Origin: Przewalskia tangutica
Lineage: Eukaryota; Streptophyta; Magnoliopsida; Solanales; Solanaceae
DNA: 64,000 nucleotides
Assembly (NCBI GenBank): GCA_029844215.1
Contig: CM056736.1
Location: forward strand, 22,071,501 to 22,135,500
Reading direction: 5' to 3'
Shown: piece by piece, positions 23,594 to 34,597 of the stretch
How positions within the stretch are numbered: position 1 is the first letter of the stretch
Layout of the letters: each line of letters opens with the position of its first letter
Notes under the pieces: generated by a model
What the model was told of the DNA's origin: nothing
Seen by the model: the letters and a program-made list of their open reading frames with translations, nothing else
Database searches by the model: none
Position numbers and translations under genes: made by a program

Positions 23594-24775
23594 ATGACTA
23601 TAAGGAACCAACGACTCTCTCTTCTTAAACAACCTATATCCTCCACACTTAATCAGCATTTGATAGATTATCCAACCCCGAGCAATCTTAGTTATTGGTG
23701 GGGGTTCGGTTCGTTAGCTGGTATTTGTTTAGTCATTCAGATAGTGACTGGCGTTTTTTTAGCTATGCATTACACACCTCATGTGGATCTAGCTTTCAAC
23801 AGCGTAGAACACATTATGAGAGATGTTGAAGGGGGCTGGTTGCTCCGTTATATGCATGCTAATGGGGCAAGTATGTTTTTCATTGTGGTTCACCTTCATA
23901 TTTTTCGTGGTCTATATCATGCCAGTTATAGCAGTCCTAGGGAATTTGTTCGGTGTCTCGGAGTTGTAATCTTCCTATTAATGATTGTGACAGCTTTTAT
24001 AGGATATGTACTACCTTGGGGTCAGATGAGCTTTTGGGGAGCTACAGTAATTACAAGCTTAGCTAGCGCCATACCTGTAGTAGGAGATACCATAGTGACT
24101 TGGCTTTGGGGTGGGTTCTCCGTGGACAATGCCACCTTAAATCGTTTTTTTAGTCTTCATCATTTACTCCCCTTTATTTTAGTAGGCGCCAGTCTTCTTC
24201 ATCTGGCCGCATTGCATCAATATGGATCCAATAATCCATTGGGTGTGCATTCAGAGATGGATAAAATAGCTTCTTACCCTTATTTTTATGTAAAGGATCT
24301 AGTAGGTTGGGTAGCTTTTGCTATCTTTTTTTCCATTTGGATTTTTTATGCTCCTAATGTTTTGGGGCATCCCGACAATTATATACCTGCTAATCCGATG
24401 TCCACCCCGCCTCATATTGTGCCAGAATGGTATTTCCTACCGATCCATGCCATTCTTCGTAGTATACCTGACAAATCGGGAGGTGTAGCCGCAATAGCAC
24501 CAGTTTTTATATGTCTGTTGGCTTTACCCTTTTTTAAAAGTATGTATGTACGTAGTTCAAGTTTTCGCCCGATTCACCAAGGAATATTTTGGTTGCTTTT
24601 GGCGGATTGCTTACTACTAGGTTGGATCGGATGTCAACCTGTGGAGGCACCCTTTGTTACTATTGGACAAATTTCTCCTTTAGTTTTCTTCTTGTTCTTT
24701 GCCATAACGCCCATTCTGGGACGAGTTGGAAGAGGAATTCCTAATTCTTACACGGATGAGACTGATCACACCTGA
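23594..24775 (+). CDS. cob: Cytochrome b (apocytochrome b), mitochondrial
   Basis: The 393-codon open frame has the usual length of plant cytochrome b, the haem-bearing core of respiratory complex III in the inner mitochondrial membrane. It starts MTIRNQRLSLLKQPISS. The haem-ligand histidine pairs are present with 14-residue spacing: H88 and H102 (in RYMHANGAS and VVHLHIFRG), and H189 and H203 (in FFSLHHLL and SLLHLAAL). The quinol-site PEWY is at residues 277-280. Hydrophobic helices run throughout. Unedited residues include Ser in IASYPYFYV, His in LPIHAILRS and Pro in IAPVFI. The frame is fully open, so transfer is probably recent, but with a mitochondrial genetic context and unedited codons it is unlikely to work from the nucleus. 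Confidence 0.96.
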   Translation: MTIRNQRLSLLKQPISSTLNQHLIDYPTPSNLSYWWGFGSLAGICLVIQIVTGVFLAMHYTPHVDLAFNSVEHIMRDVEGGWLLRYMHANGASMFFIVVHLHIFRGLYHASYSSPREFVRCLGVVIFLLMIVTAFIGYVLPWGQMSFWGATVITSLASAIPVVGDTIVTWLWGGFSVDNATLNRFFSLHHLLPFILVGASLLHLAALHQYGSNNPLGVHSEMDKIASYPYFYVKDLVGWVAFAIFFSIWIFYAPNVLGHPDNYIPANPMSTPPHIVPEWYFLPIHAILRSIPDKSGGVAAIAPVFICLLALPFFKSMYVRSSSFRPIHQGIFWLLLADCLLLGWIGCQPVEAPFVTIGQISPLVFFLFFAITPILGRVGRGIPNSYTDETDHT

Positions 24776-25366
24776 TTAGTGAGAAATTATGACACCAATC
24801 ATTTACGAGTGAGTATTACACCAAGAATTTACAAGCGGATCGAGGGCGACTGAAAAGGAGACTCGACCGTAAGGGAGAGGAATGAAGGGAGCTCGACCGG
24901 GAATTAGAATAGAAAGAAAGAGACGGATTTCGAATTAGAGTAAGGGCACGCTAAGACATTCCTTTTCGTGCTTTCGATCTGCTTACTTTGAATAAAGAGA
25001 AAAAAAAAGAATAGATAGGCGGAAAGGCTTTACACAAGACCACAGAGCGAGAGAGAGAGCCTTCGCTTACCTGCTTAACCGTACCCTCCTATCGTACCTA
25101 TATAGCCTTTCCTTCAGTTATATCCAGTTTAAGTTCTGCTTCCAACTACCGATGGGAGAAGGCTTGGACGTATAGCAAGATTAAATAAGAGGTATTGCAT
25201 ACGGGAATGATATATGAAATGAAAGGTTGGAAACAGAGCTGGAGATGAGCGCTAGCCAATGGTTAAGACTTCAGAAAGCACCTTAGCAATTACCAGTAAT
25301 GCCCCTATCGACCTCAGTCTTGTTTTTTGCTAGCTTGAGTTCATAACTTTACTATTTATCATTAAA
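24776..25366. other. Mitochondrial-type sequence downstream of cob, to the junction
   Basis: The sequence keeps mitochondrial texture to at least about 25330 and then meets the LTR at 25367. No gene is seen. The exact junction cannot be fixed by eye. Confidence 0.5.
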
Positions 25367-26258
25367 CGTAGAATATCCCGGCTTGAAATCAAGAGACACT
25401 AAATCTCTACTTATTACAACTGTGATGAGTCGAGTGTTAACACTCTGTCCTTAAGACATTATTGCCCCGTATATATCCTTTTACGTTTATGGGCAACTGT
25501 CTCCCAAGATAAAACATCATCAAACAAATGAGCAAAGGAAGCTCAATTATTTCTCAAGAAAAGCCTTTGAATGTATGAAATACTACTTAGAGAGGAAGAA
25601 GATTTTCAGAAAATCTGATTGTAAGTGTAATATTCAATTGAGCCAAAGGCCTCAATTTATAGTGTGTGTAAGATGACATCTAATCTAACCAATTAATGGC
25701 AATCAATGACCATATAATGACACTTATTGAGAGGGTATAATTTAGCCAAATAATGGCTGAATTCAAGTGTCAAGTAATGGAGGATCAATGGTGCAAAACC
25801 AGCCCAAAAGTCAGAAACTTTTTGTCTTCCATCGAGCATTCTGCCATCGAAGTGTCGCGGCCCTGCCTGGGAGGCGCCGCGGCACCTGAATTCCAGTAAC
25901 CAGCCAGCCACCAAGCACCGTGGCTCAGGCTGGAGGCGCCGCGACGCTCCGGTTCCGACGGTGCTGCACCGCGGCCCTTCACGGCTCCGCAGAGATTTTC
26001 GACGTTTCATCTTTCACACATCGTACACTTATTCCTTCATTTACCAACGTGAAATACTCGTCGTTTGGCCAACAACTGTCTACCATTTCATGTCTCAAAC
26101 ATTTTGTTTACGTACCATATCTCTTTCACTAAGAAAATTTACGATCCTTGGTATAACGTGTGCACGTGTGTGAAAATGACATTTTCGACGTGCGAGACCC
26201 AATTATTTGAGTCATAAATAATATGATTAACTTTAATTCACGTTAATAAATTTCAACA
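25367..26258 (-). repeat. LTR of a copia-type element, minus orientation
   Basis: Read on the minus strand it runs from TGTTGAAATTTATTAACG (26258) to ...GATATTCTACG (25367). It is a diverged copy of the plus-strand LTR at 27190-28270. Shared blocks are CGTCGAAAATGTC, GAAAGAGATATG, GTTTGAGACATGAAA, CTTGGGAGACAGTTGC and the GACTC/CTCGACTC region. It contains CCGCGG phrases (25855-25980). No internal region adjoins either end. Confidence 0.65.
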
Positions 26259-27065
26259 ACGTACATAAAAGAGTGTCAGTCTATCTTCTCAATAAACATT
26301 TGGCCTTGCATACGTGAGATCTGACACACGCACGAAGGAGTGTCGACCTATCCCCCAACAAGCAATTCGTCACCTATAAACGTGGAGTACCTAGCCCTTG
26401 CCTTTATGGTACTCACTTCCGGAGAGGTTAGCCACTTCGTCTGACTGAATGTGATCACATTAATTCACAAAAATGAATGTTGAAACTGAAAGTTGGACTG
26501 AATATAAATATCACAAATATTGACACTTAGCAAGTACTGATACACGAAAGCATATAATACTGTCACATTTTCATATAAGATTGTATTGAGTAGGAATGGG
26601 GTGAAATGAATACTAGATCACAAGAAAAGATTGTACTAAGTAGGAATAGAGTGGATTGAGTACTAGATCGCAAGAATATATTACTTAAGACATTTCATCG
26701 AATAAATAGAGTACATGAGTTCTACCAGAACTCTCTATATTTGGAGAGTAAACATTAACTTACATCAAGAATAACTTTAACTTCAACTTTTCATGTCCTT
26801 CGAGCTATTCAAATCACTATTTCACTTCACCATAATCGGATTAATAAGAGTCGATGCATGTTCAAAGATTTCAACTTTATTCTCCTTTTTTTTAAAAAAC
26901 TTTGAAAATTCTTTAACTTGTCCTCTAATTCGCCGCTTAATTCTTAATATTCCAATAGATTAGAATTATTATTACCCTTCTTTTTAGGCGGTTGTGACTC
27001 GCTTTCTATAGTATTGTTTCATGAATATTTGTTATTTCTTCTTCCGATCTACTTTAAAATATTTT
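26259..27065. other. AT-rich spacer between head-to-head LTRs
   Basis: No gene is visible. A segment of about 55 bp is duplicated at 26577-26685 (AAGATTGTAYTRAGTAGGAAT ... ACTAGATCRCAAGAA). Confidence 0.4.
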
Positions 27066-27193
27066 TCTCTTAAACCGAGGGCTGATTGGAAACGTGTCTA
27101 CCTCAGAGGTAGGGTAATTAGGTATGCGTTTGTTGTACTATCTCCAGACCCCACTTATGAAATTATACTCGACATGTTATTATTGTTATTGTT
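27066..27193 (+). mobile_element. 3' end of an RTE-type LINE (or dependent SINE)
   Basis: ACCGAGGGCTGATTGGAAAC, TACCTCAGAGGTAGGGTAA and TCCAGACCCCACTTATGAA lead into ATGTTATTATTGTTATTGTTG. This is the common LINE 3' end that also occurs, inverted, at 36441 and 37571. Only about 130 bp remain. Its TTG-rich tail overlaps the start of the LTR at 27190. Confidence 0.65.
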
Positions 27194-28270
27194 GGAAATT
27201 TACTAATGTGAGATTGAGTTTATCTCATCTTTAATGACTTAAACACGTGTGCCCCGCATGTCGAAAATATCGTTTCTTCACACATGCCTAATATACTAAG
27301 TAAGTAGATGATGTTAGTGTCAAGTATAATCAAATTTCGTTAAGAAATGAAAGAGATATGAGTAGACAAAGTAAGGTGTTTGAGACATGAAAAAATGGAG
27401 TGTTTTTGGCCAAGAATGACAAATCTCCTCCGTTGGTAGAAGAAGGAGAGCTTATGCATTATATAAACTCTAAGTTTGAGTAAGGGTTTGGGACCCCAAA
27501 GGGTAACCCATGTGTTTAGAAGGGAGAGGACCCAGGTGAGCTTGGGTTCGGGGCTAAGCTCCACACACGCGCCGCCGTCGGTTTGGTCCGGGCTCGGGTC
27601 ACGGGCTGTGAGTTGTCTGGAACTTTGTTTTTAGATCCTGAAATGTTAACAATTTACATTTTGGTCCATGAAGGTTTCGGAACACCAACATGCGTGAATG
27701 TTCAGGAGAACATAACTTTACAGACACCAACATACATGACTATTTGCCTCCCTAGGACTATTTGCCTCCTCATGACTGCTGGTCTCCCTATGACTGTTTG
27801 CCTCCCTTTTGCTCTTATAAATTGGACATTTATTTTCAAGTTAAAAAGCAGCGAAAAAGAATACGAGAGGAGAGGAAAGAAGAAGAAATATGAGAGACTC
27901 AAAAAAACACACACAAACACAATCGTTTTTCTACTTCTGATCGAAACAGAGATAAACCCAATTACTCAAAGGTTTTCTTCTTTGTTCTGTTCATCGTCTA
28001 GAATGAGCAAAACAAAGAACGAAAATACCTAAACAGAAAGCAGAGAGAAAAATAGTTTTTGGCTCTCTTTCTTCCGCAGTCTGTACATATTCAGTTTCTT
28101 CGCTAGGATCAACACAATTTGTTTTGCTTTGTTGATAGTTTTTGTTTTAACTTGGGAGACTATTGCTCATTACCTTAAAAGCATATATACAGGGCAATCT
28201 TGTCTTAAAGACAGAGAGTCATCTCTCGACTCAGCCAATTCTTTTTTTATTTAACCTTTCGGATACTACA
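27190..28270 (+). repeat. LTR of a copia-type element, plus orientation
   Basis: It starts TGTTGGAAATTTACT and ends GGATACTACA, 1081 bp. Homology to the inverse LTR at 25367-26258 is patchy but collinear across the length, and strongest in the last 130 bp. It carries a TATA-like box (TATAAATTGG, about 27817) and a short upstream tandem repeat. Open frames inside (for example 27583-28032) are not considered genes. Confidence 0.6.
27737..27812 (+). repeat. Short tandem repeat upstream of the LTR TATA box
   Basis: About four degenerate units of 16-24 bp contain RTGACTRTTTGCCTCCC. The position in the presumed U3 suggests an enhancer-like array; function is not shown. Confidence 0.45.
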
Positions 28271-28711
28271 CTTTAACTCCAATTTTACCAATATTTATAT
28301 ATTAAAATCATTATTAAAATAGTTTCAATTATAAATTTCATCGCCTGTAATAAAGAATTCACATTTTTTTTCATTTATCAATATTTACCTATTTAACAGT
28401 CATCTCTTGGGGAAACTTAAATAATTCATAAATTTTAAGATTATTGTAAAAACATATACCCAATACACTTAAATTTAAAATAAATATATGAGTGGTAATG
28501 GTAGAATCTACCTATTGATGTCAACTTTAGAAATTCAGCTTCTTGGTGTTCTTAATGAATATTGAAGAATTTTTTAAAAAAATATTCAAAGGTTTGTACT
28601 AATACTCATCTTAATTATATATTTGAATCATAATATATCGTACCCTTGAATCGTAGCCTTTATTGCCACGGTTGTGGAACACCCTATATATCTCACCGTT
28701 GTGTTTCTTTT
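28271..28711. other. AT-rich sequence without visible features
   Basis: Low-complexity AT-rich DNA between two LTRs. Nothing recognised. Confidence 0.5.
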
Positions 28712-29621
28712 TGTTAGGTCTCGGGGTATACTATGGAACAGTAAGCAGCAAACTAAAAGTAAAATAAATTGAACGCTAATACAGTTTGCAAATGTCAACA
28801 ATAATATTATCTGTCACAAGTGGCAACACTTCGATAAAACGGAAAAACCTTTAAGAGTAAATGCAACAGAAAATAAAGAACACAAAGGTTTAATATTTAC
28901 ATAGGTTATATTGATTATATAACCTATGAAGATCAGTGACCGAAAGTATTGTATATAATACAATTGAATAAATTCCTTCTTTAATAATACAAAATAATAT
29001 TAAAGGAATTAAAAAGTTGAAGTAGTAGATGACTTCTACCTGAAAAATCTACCTAAATAGACAACATTTCATTACAATTGCTTCAATAAAGAACAAATCT
29101 AGAATCTGGGCAACAATTATAATGTTGGACAGAATGTTGTCGACACACTCAGACAACACTTGTGATCCAGTTTCTGACGAATATATCGGAGAACTCTCTT
29201 GATATATTTTCTAACTATTTCTGGATATCGATTCAATGAAGTAGCCTCTCTATTTATAGTAGAGGGTCTTCCTTGAAGAGCTCATTGAATCATTGGGAAA
29301 GATGGGCAACCGATAAGGTTTGTTAGATAAGATTATGGAGCACAATCCTCTAACTTCTTGGACTTGTTCCCCAAGCTTAGAAACAACTTTGACTTGTTCT
29401 TCCCAAATTTTTCATCATCACCTAATCACCTTGCCAAGTCACTTCACCATCGTGGTGAAAATCCTACAAGATTTGCTTCAGTTCCGTGAAGTAAGGCAAA
29501 ACTGTTTTACAGAATGTTGGTCCGAATGTCAACACATTTGTTCCAACATTTTTGAATTTTAACTTAGTACTAAAAATGATATGTTGGCCAAAATATCAAA
29601 ACACCAAACCCAACATTAACA
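28712..29621 (-). repeat. 3' LTR of a SIRE-like copia element
   Basis: On the minus strand the LTR runs from TGTTAATGTTGGGTTTGG (29621) to CCGAGACCTAACA (28712), 910 bp, with TGTTA/TAACA ends. A purine-rich tract precedes it on its own strand, and an envelope-like relic lies upstream. That order (pol, extra frame, PPT, LTR) is typical of SIRE/Maximus elements. Confidence 0.6.
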
Positions 29622-29645
29622 TTTTCTCCTTTTTTGTCTTTCTTC
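29622..29645 (-). promoter_or_regulatory. Polypurine tract of the SIRE-like element
   Basis: On the minus strand GAAAGACAAAAAAGGAGAAAA lies directly before TGTTAATG. Confidence 0.5.
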
Positions 29646-29769
29646 ACAAAACCTATTATATTCATTGCAAGTGACTTACGACAATGTCAGAGATGTTGTC
29701 CCAACATATATGATTACAATAATGCTCCACCTTAACCTGTGATGGCATACAAACACAACATATATAAAT

Positions 29770-29814
<45 letters not shown>

Positions 29815-30640
29815 CATTAATGTAGGATTAGAGAAATAAAAAAAATAGTTATTTAACCACATCATTCAAAATAAAAAAAATGTTAGATCATTGTTAACTA
29901 CATCCCAAATTTTCAAACCAAGCAATAATCCACATTCAACAACCAGTTAATATTCATCAGCAGTAGTAGTCATTCACCATTAGCAATTGTCCCTTGCATG
30001 TCATGTATAAGTAGTAGCTTCCAGCCACTTTCTACTTTTGCATGATATCTGCTTGCCCCTTCCTCTGTGTGGAAGCTTCGGCTTCAGCCCTTTGCCTTGC
30101 AGCTCAGTTTCTGCTCTAAGTCTCAGCCTTGTCAGCAAGACTTTCCTTCCAACTGCCTCTTCTCTCTGCATGACAACATCCACAACTTCATCTACAACAA
30201 CAACTTCTCCACTTGTGCATTCACCAACCTATATCTACTTCCCATGTATCTGCTCCCCCTGTGTAGATTTATCTCCCTCTTTTTGTGAAGAAAGAAGAAG
30301 TAGAAATGGTCTCTGGCTTGAACTAGTGCATCTTTGACATTATCAACTTCAATAATTTGTAAGTTGATTTTAGCAATCTATTCCATAAGCTAATTTGTAG
30401 ACATTTCATACTATCTTGGAACAGTGTTGCCCTGAATATTGGGAACATTCCTGGCAATATTTCCCCTATCTTCCTCTTTTGTCCGGGAAAAGTCAATCAC
30501 TCTCTCTTTGCTCTTTAGAATAGTTTTATTGACAGTGTAGAGTTTAGGAGCTTTCCCCAAAATATCTCCTCTCAAAGGCTCTAGTCCTTGGCTAGTTAGT
30601 ACTTTGAAAATCAGAGAGGGAAAAGGTAGGATGGAAGTTG
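29646..30640 (-). other. Region between envelope-like relic and LTR of the SIRE-like element
   Basis: About 1 kb with short frames on both strands and no motif I can name. Placement inside the element makes it probable 3' internal sequence. Confidence 0.4.
29773..29810. repeat. (AT)n microsatellite
   Basis: About 19 uninterrupted AT repeats. Confidence 0.95.
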
Positions 30641-30647
30641 ATTCTTT

Positions 30648-31545
30648 TTATGCTAGGTTGACAACTTGATAGAAAATTATCTTGCCTAGATCAGCTTTGA
30701 ATCCTTTACCAATTTTGAAGAGTATGGAGGCTTGTTCAGTTATGACAATTGATTCATTTAGAGAGGAAAACCAATTGTGAATTGCTATTTTGTGGATAGT
30801 TGAAAACAGAGCAATGAATTTTGATGTTGGGAATCTAGGGATCCATTTCTTAAGTATACCTCCAATGAGGTATTCTATCATTGTATCCCTATTTGTTGTT
30901 ACTCTTTCTGTCTCTATCACTTGCTCATCATTAAGTCTCATACATTGATTGATTATTGAGGGCGTAAACTGATAAACTTTGTTGTAGAGATATACCTTTC
31001 CAAATTTCTTTGAGGAGGTATCCTCTATGGCAGAGTTTAGATTTGCATAAAATCACCTAACAATTTCATCAACATATGATTCTTTTCCAGTTACAGTACC
31101 AATAAGCTGTTTATCTTTCAAAAAATCTATCAGACCATACTCAGAACATGAGGCAATATCTAACTCTTTTCCTGATCTAATTACTCAATTTATATAGTAA
31201 TCTCATTTATCATATTTGGCTTTAGAGTAGAATCTGTTAGAGAAGGCATTTACCTCATTGTCTAAATCAGATAGGTTTAAGTTGTTGGATTCTGTACTGT
31301 TAGAGGAAGTAGGAGAATGTGGCTCTTCTGATGTTGACTGAAATGTTTTCCGAGATGATGTAGCATCTGGGGCAAAATATGGGGCAGAACTTGATCTTGT
31401 AAATTTGGTAACTCCTTTCGAGACGAATTGTTTTAATAGTGTTTCATCAGGAATTTTCCTTTCTAGTGGCACATCTTGATGTTCAGAAGCAACAGTTTCC
31501 AGTGGTACTTCAGTAGATTCTTCAGGAGCAACAAATTTTTATAAA
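30648..31545 (-). pseudogene. Envelope-like / plant-transposon-protein relic of a SIRE-like element
   Basis: The minus strand gives a near-continuous reading interrupted by stops. A Ser-rich stretch (31203-31472) is followed by FYANLNS and VYLYNKVYQFTPSIIN (about 30960-31070). Next comes FIALFSTIHKIAIHNWFSS (about 30770-30830) and ILFKIGKGFKADLGKIIF. These resemble a conserved domain found as an extra frame after pol in SIRE-like and some Athila elements, called envelope-like or plant transposon protein. Position before the polypurine tract and LTR agrees. No function is established for the family, and the stops make this copy dead. Assignment rests on pattern memory of the family. Confidence 0.5.
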
Positions 31546-32423
31546 GAAACAAAAACATACAATATAGATATGTTCAATGACCATTTCAATAAAATCAGTG
31601 ATATGATACCGGGGGCCGCCGAACATCTTGAGCATGTTGGATTCCACGGATTGAGCAGGTTCTGCCCGGAAAATAGGCATATCTACATCTTATTGTTCCA
31701 ACAAGTATTTAACTTATTGCAACAACTGAGTGACTTGTTTGAGTTTCTTAAAGAAGTTACAGGACTTGTTGGAACAACTATGTTACTGTTGTTTTTTTTA
31801 TTTGTATATTAATTAACTTTCAAATTTTTAGAATAATTGACTGTTTATTTTAACAGTTATAGTAATATAGTACTAACATTGTTGATTCGGTAAATGCATG
31901 TTCAATGTTGAAAGAAAATGTTCCATTACTGCTCTATTTGATTCAATCAACAAGAGGTTAGCAGAGAATTTCATGAGAGGCGTATATAGTTCATCGACTC
32001 ACCAACTATCTTTTTTCCTTCAATGGAAAAAAATCAAAGTATGTCAACCTGGGGAATACGTTATTGATCCATCAAATTGTCAATTATAGGTTCAGTATCA
32101 CCGGTCATGGTCAAGTTGCAACGGTGAATCTTCAAATGAGATCTTGTACTTGTAGAATTTTTTACTTGGAAAAAATACCGTGTCCACATGTTATGGCAGC
32201 GCTCAGAGTCCAGTATGATAAAGACTTTGGAAGGCAGATTCATAAGTACTCATCTCCATATTACACGGTGGAGAAATACAACAATAACAATGTTACACCC
32301 CGGAATTTCAGGATATGTTTATAAGGACGTACGTAAGAACTCAAAGGTTAAGGTTTGAGACGAGTAATTTTTTTTTTAATCGGAATTTTGGAAATTGTCG
32401 GAAAACGTTTTATTGCGACGAGC

Positions 32424-32457
32424 GGGGGGGCGACACGTGTCACCCCCCCCCCCCCCT
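32424..32457. repeat. G-run / C-run palindrome with CACGTG core
   Basis: A G7 run, then CGACACGTGTCA, then a C14 run form a long perfect or near-perfect hairpin about 135 bp into the LTR. Similar but shorter forms (GGGGGACACTTGTCACC) occur in the LTRs at 42004, 49686 and 57400. Confidence 0.8.
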
Positions 32458-34597
32458 TAATGGTCTTGGACGAAAATTTAGGCTAAGTGTGGAAAATGTT
32501 AGCTTGAAATAATGGACCAAGTCAAAGGGTCAAAGGGAGCTTGATATAATTGACCACATCTAGACCACACATTTGTTTTTATCTAAGCCCTTGATGGTGT
32601 TATATATTCATCCTACTACTAGTAGAAAGACAAGCTTTAAACACTTAGAAAAATTTCCCATCTTTTCTTGCTCTCTACACGCCTCCTGCTATTGAGGGTT
32701 CTCCCACACAAATTTTGCAATTATTGTCCATTAGCCACAAGACTTTAACCCAATGTTCCTAAGTGTATTGTGAGTATATCTCAATAGAAAAATCCCGGAA
32801 AAAGAGAGTTTTCGTATTAGTCGCAAGGTGAAAACCTAATGGCTTTTCTAGGTTTTGGTGGGAAGTTTGAAGGAAAATTGTTGGTATGGTTCTAAGGGTT
32901 TCAAGGAGCGGATTGAAGTGTCTTGGAGAGGTTCTAGACTACTAAGGAGCGACTTCGGATTGGAATTTGGATTAAGAATCGTCGAGGTATAATCTTGTTC
33001 TTTGAAAGTGTTACAAGATTATTTATTTTTGTTGTTAGCTTTACATGTTGCTAGTATGTAGTATATGTGTTGAAGTTTATAAGGATTATGGATTGATTGT
33101 AGCCTTGGAAAATTCAAATGTATGTAAGCCAGTTAAGTCGATTACAATTTAGTCGTTATTAAAATCGTCGCATGTTACTTACTTAAAGATTATGGTTATT
33201 ATAATCAAATGCGACTTGATATCATGTTATGCTACCAATTTGGATTGAAATGGAAATTTGATAAGAATTGGTAAGGTTGAACTCAAGGTGGCCGAATTTG
33301 GACTTTTAGTTAGTTTTTCATTTGTATTGACTACTTTCTAAATTGTTGTGAGCCAATTGGGTCATTTAGTTTTTCATTGTATTGAACTATCTTCTATATT
33401 GTTGTGAGCCAATTGGGGCTGTTTGGTTATTGTATTCGCCTTGAAAAGGTGGCAAAGTAAGTAAAAACAAAGGAGGTCTTGTCCGATTTTCCGTAGAATT
33501 TAGCGACTTAGCACCTAGAATATTCTACGCTTTGAAATAAGAGGTTAATGGACGTATGGTGACCATTATAGGTTGAAGTACTAAGTATAGCGTATCCTAC
33601 TTGAAGAATGGAATAGCTCAAGGTTGAAGTACTTTGGAGCATTTTGCTACTTGTCGACAATCGTCATGAGATGTGAACCTCTTCCTTCCTTTGGCATGAT
33701 TCTATGTATGGAATATACCGTGGTATCATTTCATGTTTCATGTTACTCTTAGAAGTTAAGAGGTAGTTGTGTGATCTACTCTATGTAGAACTTTTCCTAT
33801 CTTTGAGCATGACTAGTTGCACGATGTAGTACGGTAGACGACAACACCTGATATCCTTTACTAGTTTGTGAATAGCCAAGTCGGGTGAGTTGGGAGATTA
33901 ACTCACTTCTTTGAAAGTATAAAGGATGTCTTAAGTTTTATTAAAGTTAAGGGACTTGAAGAGTTTTAAAGTATGTGATACTTGTTCCGTTTTAAACGTA
34001 TAAGTCCCTTGGATAGGAAATTGTTTTTTGCTAAGGTATAAAGTGAATATAACGGCTTTATGGGAAGTTAGTTATATTTGCTTTATGGAAAGATAAGTGA
34101 TTTGATTTTAGTGAAAAGGCCACTTGTTTTTAAGGCATTAATTGCCTAAGGTTTTATAATAAAATGAGTCACTTGTTTTCTAAAGGTTAAGAGACTAATT
34201 GTATTTTTGAAAGTTATGAGAATTGATTTGAAAGTATTTAATACTTGGTTTCAAAAAGTAGAAGTCTCTTGGTTATAAAAGGAACGTGTTGTCTAAACCA
34301 TAAAGGGTTATAACGCTTTATGGGAAGTTGGTTATAACGGCTTTATGGAAGGTTAAGAGAATGGTTTTCTAATAAAGTAATCAAGAAATAACTTGTGTTA
34401 AGGAAGGGCAAATTGTTTTAAAGGTACCAATTGCTTAAGGTTTTAAATAAGGAAGTCACTTGATTTAGAAGTTCGAATTGTATTTCTAAAAAGGAATTGT
34501 GACTTGTCTTGAAAGGTGAATAGGACTTGATACTACGGTTGTTAGTATCGGGGAAGTTTTATTTGGAAGGGAGTCTTTTGAAAAGAATGTACGTACG

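Larger units (their letters stand above)
15690..25366. other. Mitochondrial DNA block in nuclear sequence (NUMT)
   Basis: About 9.7 kb differs in texture from both sides: less AT-rich, with plant mitochondrial genes in mitochondrial order (nad1 exon 5, rpl5, broken rps14, cob), a group II intron end and a plastid fragment. C residues remain at known mitochondrial C-to-U editing sites (for example His-Ala-Ile-Leu-Arg near cob residue 287), so transfer was through DNA, not edited RNA. Edges are approximate: the left lies between 15690 and 15720, and the right must be at or before the LTR at 25367. TE sequence on both sides for more than 15 kb favours a nuclear location over a mitochondrial genome with TE insertions. 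Confidence 0.8.

Noticed and set aside
15690..25366. The whole window as a mitochondrial genome with nuclear TE insertions
   Set aside because: More than 15 kb of nested LTR, LINE and MULE sequence on the left and more than 38 kb on the right is far more typical of nuclear DNA.
27583..28032. 149-codon plus-strand frame
   Set aside because: Inside an LTR, crossing its TATA-like box and leader; composition and repeats do not look coding.
30038..30337. Ser/Leu-rich 99-codon frame
   Set aside because: Low-complexity peptide antisense to the SIRE-like element's internal region, without motif.
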